Part shown: positions 40,401-48,845 of the stretch, one piece after another
How the letters are laid out: each line of letters begins with the position of its first letter
How positions within the stretch are numbered: position 1 is the stretch's first letter
NCBI RefSeq assembly: GCF_022921115.1
Contig: NZ_CP095075.1
Span: 1,302,001-1,366,000 of the forward strand
DNA: 64,000 bases
Reading direction: 5' to 3'
Source: Halobacillus amylolyticus
GTDB lineage: Bacteria > Bacillota > Bacilli > Bacillales > Halobacillaceae
Notes under the pieces: generated by a model
What the model saw: only the letters and a program-made list of their open reading frames with translations
Database searches by the model: none
Told to the model about the DNA's origin: nothing
Made by a program: the position numbers and the translations under genes

Positions 40401-40418
40401 ACTTAAAAGCGTTTAAGT
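40401..40418. promoter_or_regulatory. Palindrome upstream of nhaC
   Basis: ACTTAAA and TTTAAGT flank AGCG, an operator-like dyad about 50 bases before the nhaC start, next to AT-rich promoter-like sequence. Confidence 0.4.
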
Positions 40419-40469
40419 AACACTATATATATTTGCTCCACCGGGAGTAGTTTTTAGGAGGAACCATTA

Positions 40470-41879
40470 ATGCTTCATTTACAACCAAAGCACTTGCCCA
40501 AAGTGCCTGAATCAGTCTTCTTACTCATCGGAATTATAGGCATGATCAGCTATTTTATTATTCAGTTACAAAGTGTTCCACACATCCCTATCCTACTAGG
40601 TATTATGGTGATGCTTGCATACGGGTTGCTTAAAAAGATGTCCTTCAGCCAGCTGCAAAATGGAATGATTCAAGGAGCGCAAACAGGAATGGCTGCTGTT
40701 CTGCTATTTTTTCTCATAGGCATCCTTATTTCAAGCTGGATGGCCAGCGGTACAATCCCTGTGCTCATGGATGCATCCTTTCTCATCGCTGGAGGTCCTT
40801 GGTTTTATGCGATAACTTTTACTATAACAGCGGTGGTTGGAATTGCTCTAGGCAGCTCGTTTACAACTGCGGCCACAGTAGGTGTAGCGATGATGGGCGT
40901 CGCTCAATCTACTGATATTTCTCTAGCCATAACAGCTGGGGCTGTGGTATCTGGGGCGTTTTTCGGCGATAAGATGTCTCCATTATCTGATACAACTAAC
41001 TTGGCCTCTACTGTTGTAAAAGTGGATTTATTTGATCATATTAAAAACATGGCATGGACAACAGTTCCCGCTTTTGTCATAAGCTTTATTCTTTTTGCTA
41101 TTCTGTCGCCTTCACAAAATATGTCAGGCAGAGAATTATCTTCCTTTCAAGAAGGACTAATAGCTTCTAATTTGATGCACTGGAGCTCTTGGATTCCATT
41201 GGGTATTCTTGTTATTTTCACCATATGTAAAGTGCCAGCATTTCTTTCACTCACGGTTACCAGCCTAACAGCTACTGGGATTGCTGGGGTCAGAGGCATC
41301 CTCCCATGGGGAAATCTATGGGGAATATGGTTCAATGGGTACACGGCTGATACAAGTAACCAGGCTGTAAATGAACTATTAACGAGAGGCGGTATGAATG
41401 GAATGTTATTTACGGTCTCTCTTGTGCTCTTAGCATTGGCTTTAGGCGGACTTTTCTTTGTAACAGGAGTCATTCCCGCCATTTTAGCCCGTATCCAACA
41501 CTCCTTGCGTTCTGCGCGTTCCATTATCGTTTCTACTGCTCTTACTGCCATAGGGGTCAATATCGCAGTAGGGGAGCAATATTTATCTATATTATTAACC
41601 GGTGAAGCCTATCAGGATATGTATGAGAAGGCACAGTTAGCTAAAAAGAACTTGTCACGAACACTTGAGGATGCAGGAACAGTCATCAATCCGCTCGTTC
41701 CATGGAGTGTTTGCGGTGTTTTCCTATCAGGGGTTCTAGGTGTACCAGTCATTGAGTATCTTCCATTTACTTTTTTCTGCCTGCTCTGCCCTATCCTAAC
41801 GATTTTATTTGGAATCACTGGAAAAACGTTAACACCTAAATCAGCTGTTAACGAACCATCCTTGAAAAATATTAATTAA
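40470..41879 (+). CDS. nhaC: Na+/H+ antiporter NhaC
   Basis: This 469-residue antiporter of the NhaC family has about eleven helices. The segment GALGSSFTTAATVG-like (ALGSSFTTAATVGVAMM) and SGAFFGDKMSPLSDTTNLAS are the family signatures. It expels sodium in exchange for protons and supports growth at high salt and pH. TTTTTAGGAGGAACC precedes the ATG. It is monocistronic, with a 3' hairpin. It fits the osmotic and ionic theme of the window. Confidence 0.93.
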   Translation: MLHLQPKHLPKVPESVFLLIGIIGMISYFIIQLQSVPHIPILLGIMVMLAYGLLKKMSFSQLQNGMIQGAQTGMAAVLLFFLIGILISSWMASGTIPVLMDASFLIAGGPWFYAITFTITAVVGIALGSSFTTAATVGVAMMGVAQSTDISLAITAGAVVSGAFFGDKMSPLSDTTNLASTVVKVDLFDHIKNMAWTTVPAFVISFILFAILSPSQNMSGRELSSFQEGLIASNLMHWSSWIPLGILVIFTICKVPAFLSLTVTSLTATGIAGVRGILPWGNLWGIWFNGYTADTSNQAVNELLTRGGMNGMLFTVSLVLLALALGGLFFVTGVIPAILARIQHSLRSARSIIVSTALTAIGVNIAVGEQYLSILLTGEAYQDMYEKAQLAKKNLSRTLEDAGTVINPLVPWSVCGVFLSGVLGVPVIEYLPFTFFCLLCPILTILFGITGKTLTPKSAVNEPSLKNIN

Positions 41880-41881
41880 CC

Positions 41882-41912
41882 AAAGCAGACCACGCTTAGT
41901 GGTCTGCTTCAC
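41882..41912. terminator. Bidirectional hairpin after nhaC
   Basis: AAGCAGACCAC and GTGGTCTGCTT form an 11-bp stem around GCTTA. It lies between the convergent nhaC and GNAT genes. Confidence 0.7.
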
Positions 41913-42437
41913 TTACGTTAAGTTACCCAGGAGAACGTTGAGGTTTTTAAATTTATAGCCAAATAAATTCAACTTTTCACCCGCTAGTTCTATCGTATCT
42001 TGATCATATGTTTCAGCACCGAGAGCCTTATAAAATAAAGCTGCCTTGTTTCCTTCGAGCACCCATACAACCATCTGATCAAATGAATGATCAATACATG
42101 TACGTACCATCGGTTTGAGAAGCCTCTCTCCTAATCCAATCCTTTGATAATCAGGTAAAATGTAAATCGCATATAATTCCGCAAGTTTTTCTGAAGCTTC
42201 CCCTCTCACCACTCCACCATTAGCATATCCTACTGCTTCCCCATTTTCTGTTTCCGCTATATAACTGAACATCTTTGGATCGATAAGCTTCTGTTTCCAT
42301 TTATTTGTTCGTTCTTGATAGGACATCTGATCCAAAAACGCCTGTGAAACAATTCCTTTATAGGTAGCTCTCCATGTGTCAACACTTATCTTAGCAATCG
42401 CTGCTGCATCGTCACGTCCTGCCTTTCTAATTCTCAT
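41913..42437 (-). CDS. GNAT family N-acetyltransferase
   Basis: This 174-residue acetyltransferase has the N-terminal IRKAGRDDAAAIAKISVDTW, the acetyl-CoA loop ILPDYQRIGLGERLLKPM and QMVVWVLEGNKAALFYKALG. It is a paralogue of the protein at 37960. The acceptor is unknown. It is convergent with nhaC and shares its hairpin. Confidence 0.85.
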   Translation of the reverse strand: MRIRKAGRDDAAAIAKISVDTWRATYKGIVSQAFLDQMSYQERTNKWKQKLIDPKMFSYIAETENGEAVGYANGGVVRGEASEKLAELYAIYILPDYQRIGLGERLLKPMVRTCIDHSFDQMVVWVLEGNKAALFYKALGAETYDQDTIELAGEKLNLFGYKFKNLNVLLGNLT

Positions 42438-42516
42438 ACTAGCCCTCCCATTCTACACCTTGATATGAATAGAACCGACCATGTAAAAACAAACTATAAG
42501 AAAAGGAGCGGTGTTT

Positions 42517-43347
42517 ATGGATAAAGAACAACAGCCTTTAATGGACGATGGCTGGCACATGGCCCATGCAGAGGCTGAACAAGTCTTAGATGATGTAGCC
42601 TTTTATAGAACATTAATCGCGAATGTCATTTTCATCGGTAAAGAAGATTCGGAGGACTGGGTGTTAATTGATTGCGGTGTGAATCATTACTCAAAACGAG
42701 TTATTGACGCCGCTGAAAAACGATTTGGATCACATCCTCCTAAAGCTGTTATCCTTACCCATGGTCATTTCGATCATATCGGTTCTGCAAAGGAACTTGC
42801 TAAGCATTGGAATATTCCGATTTATGCTCATCCGCTTGAAATGCCTTTTATTACAGGGGAAAAGTCGTATCCCGTAGCAAACTCGGCTATAGGAGGAGGA
42901 TTGTTTTCACTGCTATCCCCCTTTTTCCCAACAGACCCGGTCAATTTAAGCAAATGGGTTCGCCCATTACCTGAAGATGGATCTGTACCGTACCTAGAAG
43001 GATGGAGAATTGTCCACACACCTGGACATACCCCCGGACATGTATCGCTCTTCAGGGATCGCGATCGTACATTAGTTTCAGGTGATGCCGTCATTACGGT
43101 AAAGCAGGAATCGAGCATGGCGGTGTTTATTCAAAGCCAACATATCCATGGGCCGCCTGCCTATTTCACCCATGATTGGCATGCAGCGGAGCATTCTGTT
43201 AAAAAAATTGCCCGCCTGAACCCTAAGACGATTCTCTCTGGGCATGGTCTTCCCATGGAAGGTGAACTCATGCAGGAACAGCTCACACAATTAGCCATGA
43301 ATTTTAAAGACTATGCTATTCCTCAACACCAAGACAAATTACATTAG
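42517..43347 (+). CDS. Metallo-beta-lactamase-fold hydrolase
   Basis: This 276-residue MBL-fold protein has the metal motif ILTHGHFDHIGSAKEL (HxHxDH), a third histidine in VHTPGHTPGHVSLF, the bridging aspartate in LVSGDAVIT and a final histidine in ILSGHGLPMEG. The layout is that of cytoplasmic glyoxalase II-like or quorum-lactonase-like hydrolases, but the substrate is not evident. AAGGAG lies 8 bases before the ATG at 42517; a GTG at 42511 is too close to it. Confidence 0.85.
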   Translation: MDKEQQPLMDDGWHMAHAEAEQVLDDVAFYRTLIANVIFIGKEDSEDWVLIDCGVNHYSKRVIDAAEKRFGSHPPKAVILTHGHFDHIGSAKELAKHWNIPIYAHPLEMPFITGEKSYPVANSAIGGGLFSLLSPFFPTDPVNLSKWVRPLPEDGSVPYLEGWRIVHTPGHTPGHVSLFRDRDRTLVSGDAVITVKQESSMAVFIQSQHIHGPPAYFTHDWHAAEHSVKKIARLNPKTILSGHGLPMEGELMQEQLTQLAMNFKDYAIPQHQDKLH

Positions 43348-43359
43348 CTATTCAACGTT

Positions 43360-44127
43360 CTAAGTGTTAAGTACCTTGTATAATTTTCGTAAACCTTCGA
43401 GTAGTCTTGGACTGGGTCTACAGTATAATGATTCCTCAAGCACATGGATTCTATCTTCTTTGATCGCTTTCATGTCTAACCATCCGGGCCTTTTCTTTAA
43501 AAGGTCCGGATTCATTTTTTCTTCCTTTACTCCGACCCAAACCATACAAATATGGTCTGGATCACGTTCTCTTACATCCTCCCAATCGGTTTGGACACTT
43601 GCTGCAGGCTCCCCTGCATAGATATTCACCCCGCCGGCTAATTCGCTTATTTCCGTTAACCAATTTCCCTTTCCAGGTGTAAAAATCGGCTTAGGCCACC
43701 ACTCCCAGTAAAGGCTTGGCTTCCCCCTTATATTTTTACTTCGTTGTCGATACGTTTGGATTTCATTTAAGAACGCGCTGGCTTTCTCTTCCCCTAACTC
43801 CTTCATGCCTATGGCAGCACCCACTTTTTCTATATCTGCTGCAATTTCTTCAAGCGTACCTGGGTCCAAAATAATGTAGGGCAGGTTATATTCATTTAAG
43901 CCTTCAATATTCTTCTCCATTCCTGGCACACTTAACGACGCAAGTACAAGATCCGGTTGTAATGCAGCTACTTTATCGATATCAATCGATAAATCCGGCC
44001 CAAGCTTGGGTAATTGGTTCACTTGTTCAGGAAAATCAGAATAATTGTCGACACCAACCAACATTTCCTCTTTCCCTAAATACGCGACAATTTCAGTGTT
44101 ACTGGGACAAATCGACACAATTCGAAT
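43360..44127 (-). CDS. Cobalamin-binding-type periplasmic-fold protein without signal peptide
   Basis: This 255-residue protein has the BtuF/FecB-like fold: RIVSICPSNTEIVAYLGKEE, LPKLGPDLSIDIDKVAAL, PDLVLASLSVPGMEK, and the C-terminal DHICMVWVGVKEEKM. It has no signal peptide, so it is cytoplasmic, unlike true ABC receptors. Homologues are often annotated as cobalamin-binding proteins; the role is uncertain. AAGGAG lies 7 bases before an ATT codon at 44127 that would restore the family N-terminus (M)RIVSICPSNTE. The next GTG (44118) is 16 bases away. An AUU start is therefore proposed. Confidence 0.75.
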   Translation of the reverse strand: MRIVSICPSNTEIVAYLGKEEMLVGVDNYSDFPEQVNQLPKLGPDLSIDIDKVAALQPDLVLASLSVPGMEKNIEGLNEYNLPYIILDPGTLEEIAADIEKVGAAIGMKELGEEKASAFLNEIQTYRQRSKNIRGKPSLYWEWWPKPIFTPGKGNWLTEISELAGGVNIYAGEPAASVQTDWEDVRERDPDHICMVWVGVKEEKMNPDLLKKRPGWLDMKAIKEDRIHVLEESLYCRPSPRLLEGLRKLYKVLNT

Positions 44128-44224
44128 ATGATCACTCCTTTTTTCAGAATCCTCTGATGTTTCATTTTATTCCATTATAGCTTATATTTAGGGTAAGAAA
44201 AAAGTTAAGAAAGGGATGAAACAA

Positions 44225-45048
44225 GTGGCCGCCACATTATTCGATACAGCAAAAGGGATCGTAGAGTATTCATACGAGGGTAACGGCCCGACCATCCTTC
44301 TTTTTAAAGGTGGACATTGTACAAGAGATACGGACTTATCTCATAGCAGCTTGACCTATGAAGGCTATTCATTATTAACGATTTCACGGCCTGGCTATGA
44401 CCATACTGATATATCAACAGGGCGGAGCGCAGAGGAATTTTCCCAAACTGTGATAAAAATACTTGATCATTTAAAAATAAGGAAAACGTCCGTTATTGCG
44501 GTATCTTCTGCTGGTCCAACCGGGATCGCATTAGCCGTTCACCATCCTGAAAGAGTAGAAAAGCTAATTATGGAGTCTGCTGTAACAGTACCTTGGGATA
44601 TTGGCTCTAAAAGAAAGGCAAAAGTGTTATTTGGGCCAAGTGAAAAATTTTTTTGGGGAAGTATAAAAACATTATTACGAGTAGTTCCCGATATGGTCAT
44701 AAAACAAATGCTTGAAGAACTAACTACAGAAAATGTGGATCATTTCTATGATCAGCTTTCACCAAATGATCGTAGATTTATATTTGATATGCTGACTACT
44801 GCTCAATCAGGAAAAGGATTTTCACTTGATATCAACCATGGTGTTGCTGATATGAGTAAGATTCAAGCACCTGTGCTTGGAATGTACTCACACAAGGATA
44901 ATAGTGTCCCCTATTCACAAGCCCTTCTGCTTAAGTCAACTGTCCCATCATGTGAAATTTATGATGTAAAGTCAGATAGTCATTTAATTTGGATTGCCCG
45001 AGTGCCCAAAATGTGTGGAACAAACGATTAGAATTTCTCAATCAATGA
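44225..45048 (+). pseudogene. Alpha/beta hydrolase gene with a late one-base frameshift
   Basis: This is an alpha/beta hydrolase with GPTILLFKGGHCTRD, ISRPGYDHTDIST, the elbow IAVSSAGPTGIALAVHHPE (nucleophile Ser; the usual first Gly is Val/Ser here), the acid in SHKDNSVPYS and the histidine in KSDSHLIW. The frame breaks at 44996-44999. Adding one base gives GPSAQNVWNKRLEFLNQ and a TGA at 45046, the expected C-terminus. As read, it ends at 45031 with a different 9-residue tail. Catalytic residues all precede the break, so it may still work. The GTG at 44225 has better ribosome-site spacing than the ATG at 44216. Confidence 0.7.
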
Positions 45049-45067
45049 AGAATGAAGGAGGAGAAAA

Positions 45068-45919
45068 GTGGATATCATCAAGATTACCCATTTAAAAGAT
45101 GAGTTTTTAGCCTTTTACAATCAAGCGGTTACATCAAAGGCACATCCTGATGAACGTTTTAAATTATGGAAGCAGCTCTACGGTTTTTCAGTAACTCAAT
45201 CAGGAAACCAAGATGACCAGTTGTCTAAGGACATGCTTGATCATGCCTTCCCACAATATGCCTATGCCGTCGATCGTATTGAACATTTTGAGCCGAATCA
45301 TGAAGAAATTGCAACCTTGCTCGCGGCAGTTAAAGAAGAATTGAATTATTTACCAACTGTACACATGTCCATCGTGTTCTTTGTAGGAAATTTTGAATCA
45401 GATCCATTTCTCCAAACAGACGATGTCGACCATATCACTTTGTATTACCCAATTGAGAAAGACTTGAAGCAACTAGATCTAGCCAAGGAATTAGCACGAG
45501 CTATCTATTGCCTTAAGTTAGGAGATTCTTCTCCATTTGCTAAGAGTATTGCCCACATCACATTACAGGAAGGGATTGCATTGCATACTGCTGAAAAGGT
45601 GAATACATCTTTTGCTCTATCAGTACCCTCCTATTCTTGGATGAATGTATGCAAACAGGAACCAAATCGAATTATGATTAACTTACTTCCTCATATTAAA
45701 CGAAATGATTATGAGGCTCTCTACTCATTTACAAAAGGACGAGGGGCTTCAGGTTTTTTTAATGAAGCGATTTTTGTCGGCTGGGTAGCTGTGAAACATT
45801 TACTTAACCAAGGGAAAACACTGAGTGAGCTTGCCGCCATCCCGGAAGAAAAAGTCACTGCGTTTATAGAACAAACTCTCTATAACGTTCTTGACACCGC
45901 CTATTTTGCCCAATCTTAA
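45068..45919 (+). CDS. DUF2268-like protein with degenerate protease motif
   Basis: This is a 283-residue soluble protein. The overall layout, with VHMSIVFFVGNFESD in the middle, then a helix and HITLQEGIALHTAEKV, resembles DUF2268 predicted zinc proteases, in which HEYxH precedes such a segment. Here the corresponding helix reads DLAKELARAIYCLKL, without the zinc-binding histidines, so activity as a metalloprotease is doubtful. GGAGGAG precedes the GTG at 45068. It follows the hydrolase by 20 bases and is probably in the same operon. The family link is tentative. Confidence 0.6.
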   Translation: MDIIKITHLKDEFLAFYNQAVTSKAHPDERFKLWKQLYGFSVTQSGNQDDQLSKDMLDHAFPQYAYAVDRIEHFEPNHEEIATLLAAVKEELNYLPTVHMSIVFFVGNFESDPFLQTDDVDHITLYYPIEKDLKQLDLAKELARAIYCLKLGDSSPFAKSIAHITLQEGIALHTAEKVNTSFALSVPSYSWMNVCKQEPNRIMINLLPHIKRNDYEALYSFTKGRGASGFFNEAIFVGWVAVKHLLNQGKTLSELAAIPEEKVTAFIEQTLYNVLDTAYFAQS

Positions 45920-45968
45920 TCATCATTGAAAAAAACTTTGAAAGGGACTTTCCTTTTTTGAAACCATC

Positions 45969-45977
45969 TGTTATAAT
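45969..45977 (+). promoter_or_regulatory. Extended -10 promoter of first cold-shock gene
   Basis: TG-T-TATAAT lies 130 bases before the start, leaving a long 5' leader as is usual for cold-shock genes. Confidence 0.65.
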
Positions 45978-46106
45978 TAATTTAATTATTGTTGTTCGAT
46001 ATGATTCATAACAGAGAAGATGCGTCATAACGATACGTCTTGATTGAATATGAAGAGCAAGAATAGTAATACAATGTGGATTTAATCCACGCAGGAGGTA
46101 TTCTTC

Positions 46107-46307
46107 ATGGTTGAAGGTACAGTTAAATGGTTTAATGCAGAAAAAGGTTTCGGTTTCATCGAGGTAGAAGGTCAAGACGACGTATTCGTTCACTTCTCTG
46201 CTATTCAAGAAGAAGGTTTCAAATCTCTTGAAGAAGGTCAAGTTGTAAACTTCGAAATTCAAGAAGGTCAGCGCGGACCACAAGCTGCTAACGTTCAAAA
46301 AGCGTAA
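46107..46307 (+). CDS. Cold-shock protein, copy 1
   Basis: This 66-residue CspA/CspB-type RNA chaperone has RNP1 (GFGFIEV) and RNP2 (DVFVHFSAI) motifs on a five-stranded OB-fold. It melts RNA structure on cold shock and in growth. GGAGGT precedes the ATG. The protein is identical to copy 2 at 46544. The leader of about 120 bases shares a 31-base block (46051-46081) with copy 2 and ends with a GTGGATT/AATCCAC hairpin just before the ribosome site, which may control translation by temperature. Confidence 0.96.
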   Translation: MVEGTVKWFNAEKGFGFIEVEGQDDVFVHFSAIQEEGFKSLEEGQVVNFEIQEGQRGPQAANVQKA

Positions 46308-46315
46308 GCTGTCTT

Positions 46316-46347
46316 TTAAAAGACTCCCTTTTCGGGAGTCTTTTTTG
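46316..46347 (+). terminator. Terminator of cold-shock copy 1
   Basis: AAAGACTCCC and GGGAGTCTTT form a 10-bp stem around TTTTC, followed by T. Confidence 0.9.
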
Positions 46348-46404
46348 ATTCTTACTCATAATTTCAATTAATTTCTATTATGAGTATCATTTATTTTGTT
46401 CATT

Positions 46405-46413
46405 TGTTATACT
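46405..46413 (+). promoter_or_regulatory. Extended -10 promoter of second cold-shock gene
   Basis: TG-T-TATACT lies about 130 bases before the start, the same design as copy 1. Confidence 0.6.
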
Positions 46414-46543
46414 AATAGCAGTTATTGTTGTTCGGAAACGATTCATAGAACAGAAGTTGCTTCATAGTAATTTTCGTCTTGATTGTGAAGAGCAAGAATA
46501 GTAATACAATGTGGATAAAAGATCCACACAGGAGGTATTTTTC

Positions 46544-46744
46544 ATGGTTGAAGGTACAGTTAAATGGTTTAATGCAGAAAAAGGTTTCGGTTTCATCGAA
46601 GTAGAAGGTCAAGACGACGTATTCGTTCACTTTTCTGCTATTCAAGAAGAAGGTTTCAAATCTCTTGAAGAAGGTCAAGTTGTAAACTTCGAAATTCAAG
46701 AAGGTCAGCGCGGACCACAAGCTGCTAACGTTCAAAAAGCATAA
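46544..46744 (+). CDS. Cold-shock protein, copy 2
   Basis: This is a second 66-residue cold-shock protein, identical in sequence to copy 1. The coding regions differ at only three silent positions that I can see (GAG/GAA, TTC/TTT, GCG/GCA). The leader repeats the design with the same 31-base block (46486-46516) and a GTGGAT/ATCCAC hairpin before GGAGGT. The ATG at 46544 is the start; an upstream in-frame codon at 46511 lies in the leader. The pair is a tandem duplication, or is being homogenised by gene conversion. Confidence 0.96.
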   Translation: MVEGTVKWFNAEKGFGFIEVEGQDDVFVHFSAIQEEGFKSLEEGQVVNFEIQEGQRGPQAANVQKA

Positions 46745-46749
46745 TATAA

Positions 46750-46783
46750 TAAAAAAGCTCCCAAATCGGGAGCTTTTTTTGTT
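46750..46783. terminator. Bidirectional terminator between csp copy 2 and map
   Basis: AAAAAAGCTCCC and GGGAGCTTTTTT form a 12-bp stem around AAATC. It serves the convergent map gene too. Confidence 0.9.
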
Positions 46784-46791
46784 CTTTATTT

Positions 46792-47541
46792 TTAATCTTG
46801 ATCTGTTAAAATGAGCGGTCCTTCTTTAGTAATCGCAATGGTATGCTCATATTGGGCGGAGAGAGAACCATCTAATGTACGTGCTGTCCAATTATTCTGA
46901 TCCATCTTATTTTGATACGTACCGATGTTAATCATCGGTTCAATGGTAATAACCATCCCTTCTTTTAGGCGAGCGCCTTTTCCTGCCTCACCGAAATGTG
47001 GAATGTAAGGGTCCTCATGTATCGTTTCGCCAATCCCATGTCCTGTAAAATCACGGACGACAGAATATCCTTCTCCTTCTGCATACGATTGAATAGCATG
47101 ACCTAAATCACCGATGCGATTGCCAATTTGTGCTTTTTCAATGGCTTTGTATAATGATGTCTTTGTTACATCAAGTAATCTTTCCGCTTGCTCACTAATC
47201 TTCCCAACAGGGTGGGTCCAAGCAGAATCAGCTAAAAAGCCATTTAAATTGACAACCATATCTACCGTAACAATGTCTCCTTCTTGAAGTTTTTCCTCCC
47301 TAGGAAAACCATGGCAAATTTCATCATTGATGGAGGCACATGTTGTAAATTCATAGCCTTGATACCCTTTTTGCTCACCGGTTGCTCCATGTTTTTCTAA
47401 ATAACGTTCAACAAAGTTCTCAATCTCCATTGTTGTTTTACCTGGCTTAATAAATTGACGAAGCTCTTTATGCACATTGGCAAGCAGCTTCCCAGCTTCG
47501 TGCATCCGTTCTATTTCACGTTTACTTTTTCTTTTAATCAT
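46792..47541 (-). CDS. map: Type I methionine aminopeptidase
   Basis: This 249-residue enzyme removes the initiator methionine from new proteins. Motifs: ICHGFP, VTVDMVVNLNGFLADSAWTH (metal ligands Asp, Asp), FTGHGIGETIHEDPYIPHFG (His), EGMVITIEPMI (Glu) and QYEHTIAITKEG (Glu). The length equals B. subtilis MapB (YflG) as I recall it, so it is probably the accessory enzyme rather than the ribosomal-cluster MapA. Confidence 0.93.
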   Translation of the reverse strand: MIKRKSKREIERMHEAGKLLANVHKELRQFIKPGKTTMEIENFVERYLEKHGATGEQKGYQGYEFTTCASINDEICHGFPREEKLQEGDIVTVDMVVNLNGFLADSAWTHPVGKISEQAERLLDVTKTSLYKAIEKAQIGNRIGDLGHAIQSYAEGEGYSVVRDFTGHGIGETIHEDPYIPHFGEAGKGARLKEGMVITIEPMINIGTYQNKMDQNNWTARTLDGSLSAQYEHTIAITKEGPLILTDQD

Positions 47542-47634
47542 AGCTCCAAACCCTTTCTTCCTATTCTCCTTACATATATGCGTTCACCTTTAAGTATGAT
47601 AACTGAAAATAGTCACTTCGACTACCTTTGCAGC

Positions 47635-48189
47635 TTAATCGACTGCTTTTATCACTTTCGCAGGATTTCCTCCGACAAAAACATTTGCTGGTACATCTTT
47701 TGTAACAACTGCCCCAGAACCAATGACTACATTATCCCCTATCGTTACTCCAGGATTAATGACAGCACTGCCTCCAATCCATACATCGTCACCAATAAAA
47801 ACAGGCTTTCCATATTCGAGTCCACTTGCTCGCGTCTCCCTGTCCATAGGATGTGTAGCTGTATAGATTTGTACGTTAGGTCCCATCATTACTCTGTCCC
47901 CAACACTAATCTTACAAACGTCAAGAAATACACAGTTAAAATTTGCAAAAAACTGATTCCCCACATAAATATTATAACCATAATCACAATGAAAGGAGGG
48001 TTCAATGGAAGCCTCGTCACCCGCACTGCCTAATAAACTTTGTAGCAGCTGGTTTCTATTGTGGGCCTCTGTTACCTTTGATTGATTAAATGAATGGAGA
48101 ATTTGCCTGGCTCTTGTCCGCTCAAAAACGAGCTCTTCATCCCAAGATTGATATAGTTTTCCCTCTAACATTTTTTCCTTCTCCCTCAT
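47635..48189 (-). CDS. maa: Maltose O-acetyltransferase-like enzyme
   Basis: This 184-residue left-handed beta-helix acetyltransferase has the N-terminal mac domain ([20 protein letters not shown]). Hexapeptide repeats then follow with [33 protein letters not shown] (catalytic histidine), [16 protein letters not shown] and the terminal [14 protein letters not shown]. It transfers acetyl groups from acetyl-CoA to sugars such as maltose or glucose. AAGAAGGTGAG precedes the ATG. Confidence 0.92.
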   Translation of the reverse strand: MREKEKMLEGKLYQSWDEELVFERTRARQILHSFNQSKVTEAHNRNQLLQSLLGSAGDEASIEPSFHCDYGYNIYVGNQFFANFNCVFLDVCKISVGDRVMMGPNVQIYTATHPMDRETRASGLEYGKPVFIGDDVWIGGSAVINPGVTIGDNVVIGSGAVVTKDVPANVFVGGNPAKVIKAVD

Positions 48190-48281
48190 CGACTCACCTT
48201 CTTAACATAAAAGTTGACTCCCCCCTTTACTTTACCATAAATGTTCGCTACCCTTATTAAAATTAGAGGAGGAATTCGTTT

Positions 48282-48788
48282 ATGATCATTCGTCAACTAG
48301 AACCTAAAGACGCCAAAGGTTATCGCGAATTGCGTTTAGAAGCCCTTTTAACAAATCCCGATGCATTTATTACCACCTATGAACAGGAAAAGCAGCGTCC
48401 CAATCCAATTGAGTCAACAGCAAACCGATTAGAATCAGATCTTTCGCACACATTTGGGGTTTTTGCAGAGGAAAATATTGTCGGAAGTGTAACTTTAATG
48501 AAGGAAACCCAACCTAAGCTTGCACATAAAGCTTCCATACTAGCTATGTATGTCAGTCTGGATTTCAGGGGAAAAGGAGCAGGCGCGGCACTCTTACAAG
48601 AAGCTCAACGTTTTGCGAAAGAAATTGAAATTGAAATGCTTCAACTATGTGTAGTTAGCGACAATACAGCAGCTAAAAAATTATACGAGAAAGCTGGTTT
48701 TCACGAATATGGTGTGGAACATAAGGCAATTAAACTTCCTGAGCGCTATTTAGACGAGGTGCATATGGTACACTTTATCAAAAACTGA
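48282..48788 (+). CDS. GNAT family N-acetyltransferase
   Basis: This 168-residue GNAT has IIRQLEPKDAKGYRELRLEA, ILAMYVSLDFRGKGAGAALL (acetyl-CoA loop RGKGAG) and MLQLCVVSDNTAAKKLYEKA. A YLDEVHMVHFIK ending is typical. The acceptor is unknown. AGAGGAGGAATTCG precedes the ATG. It is followed at 57 bases by an ABC exporter pair. Confidence 0.85.
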   Translation: MIIRQLEPKDAKGYRELRLEALLTNPDAFITTYEQEKQRPNPIESTANRLESDLSHTFGVFAEENIVGSVTLMKETQPKLAHKASILAMYVSLDFRGKGAGAALLQEAQRFAKEIEIEMLQLCVVSDNTAAKKLYEKAGFHEYGVEHKAIKLPERYLDEVHMVHFIKN

Positions 48789-48845
48789 AACGCATTGCTC
48801 CTTCATTCGTACTGTATATAGATGGAAATGAAAGGAGCTGTTATT

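Noticed and set aside
45864..46298. Minus-strand frames over the cold-shock genes
   Set aside because: They appear twice only because the genes are duplicated; they are antisense shadows.
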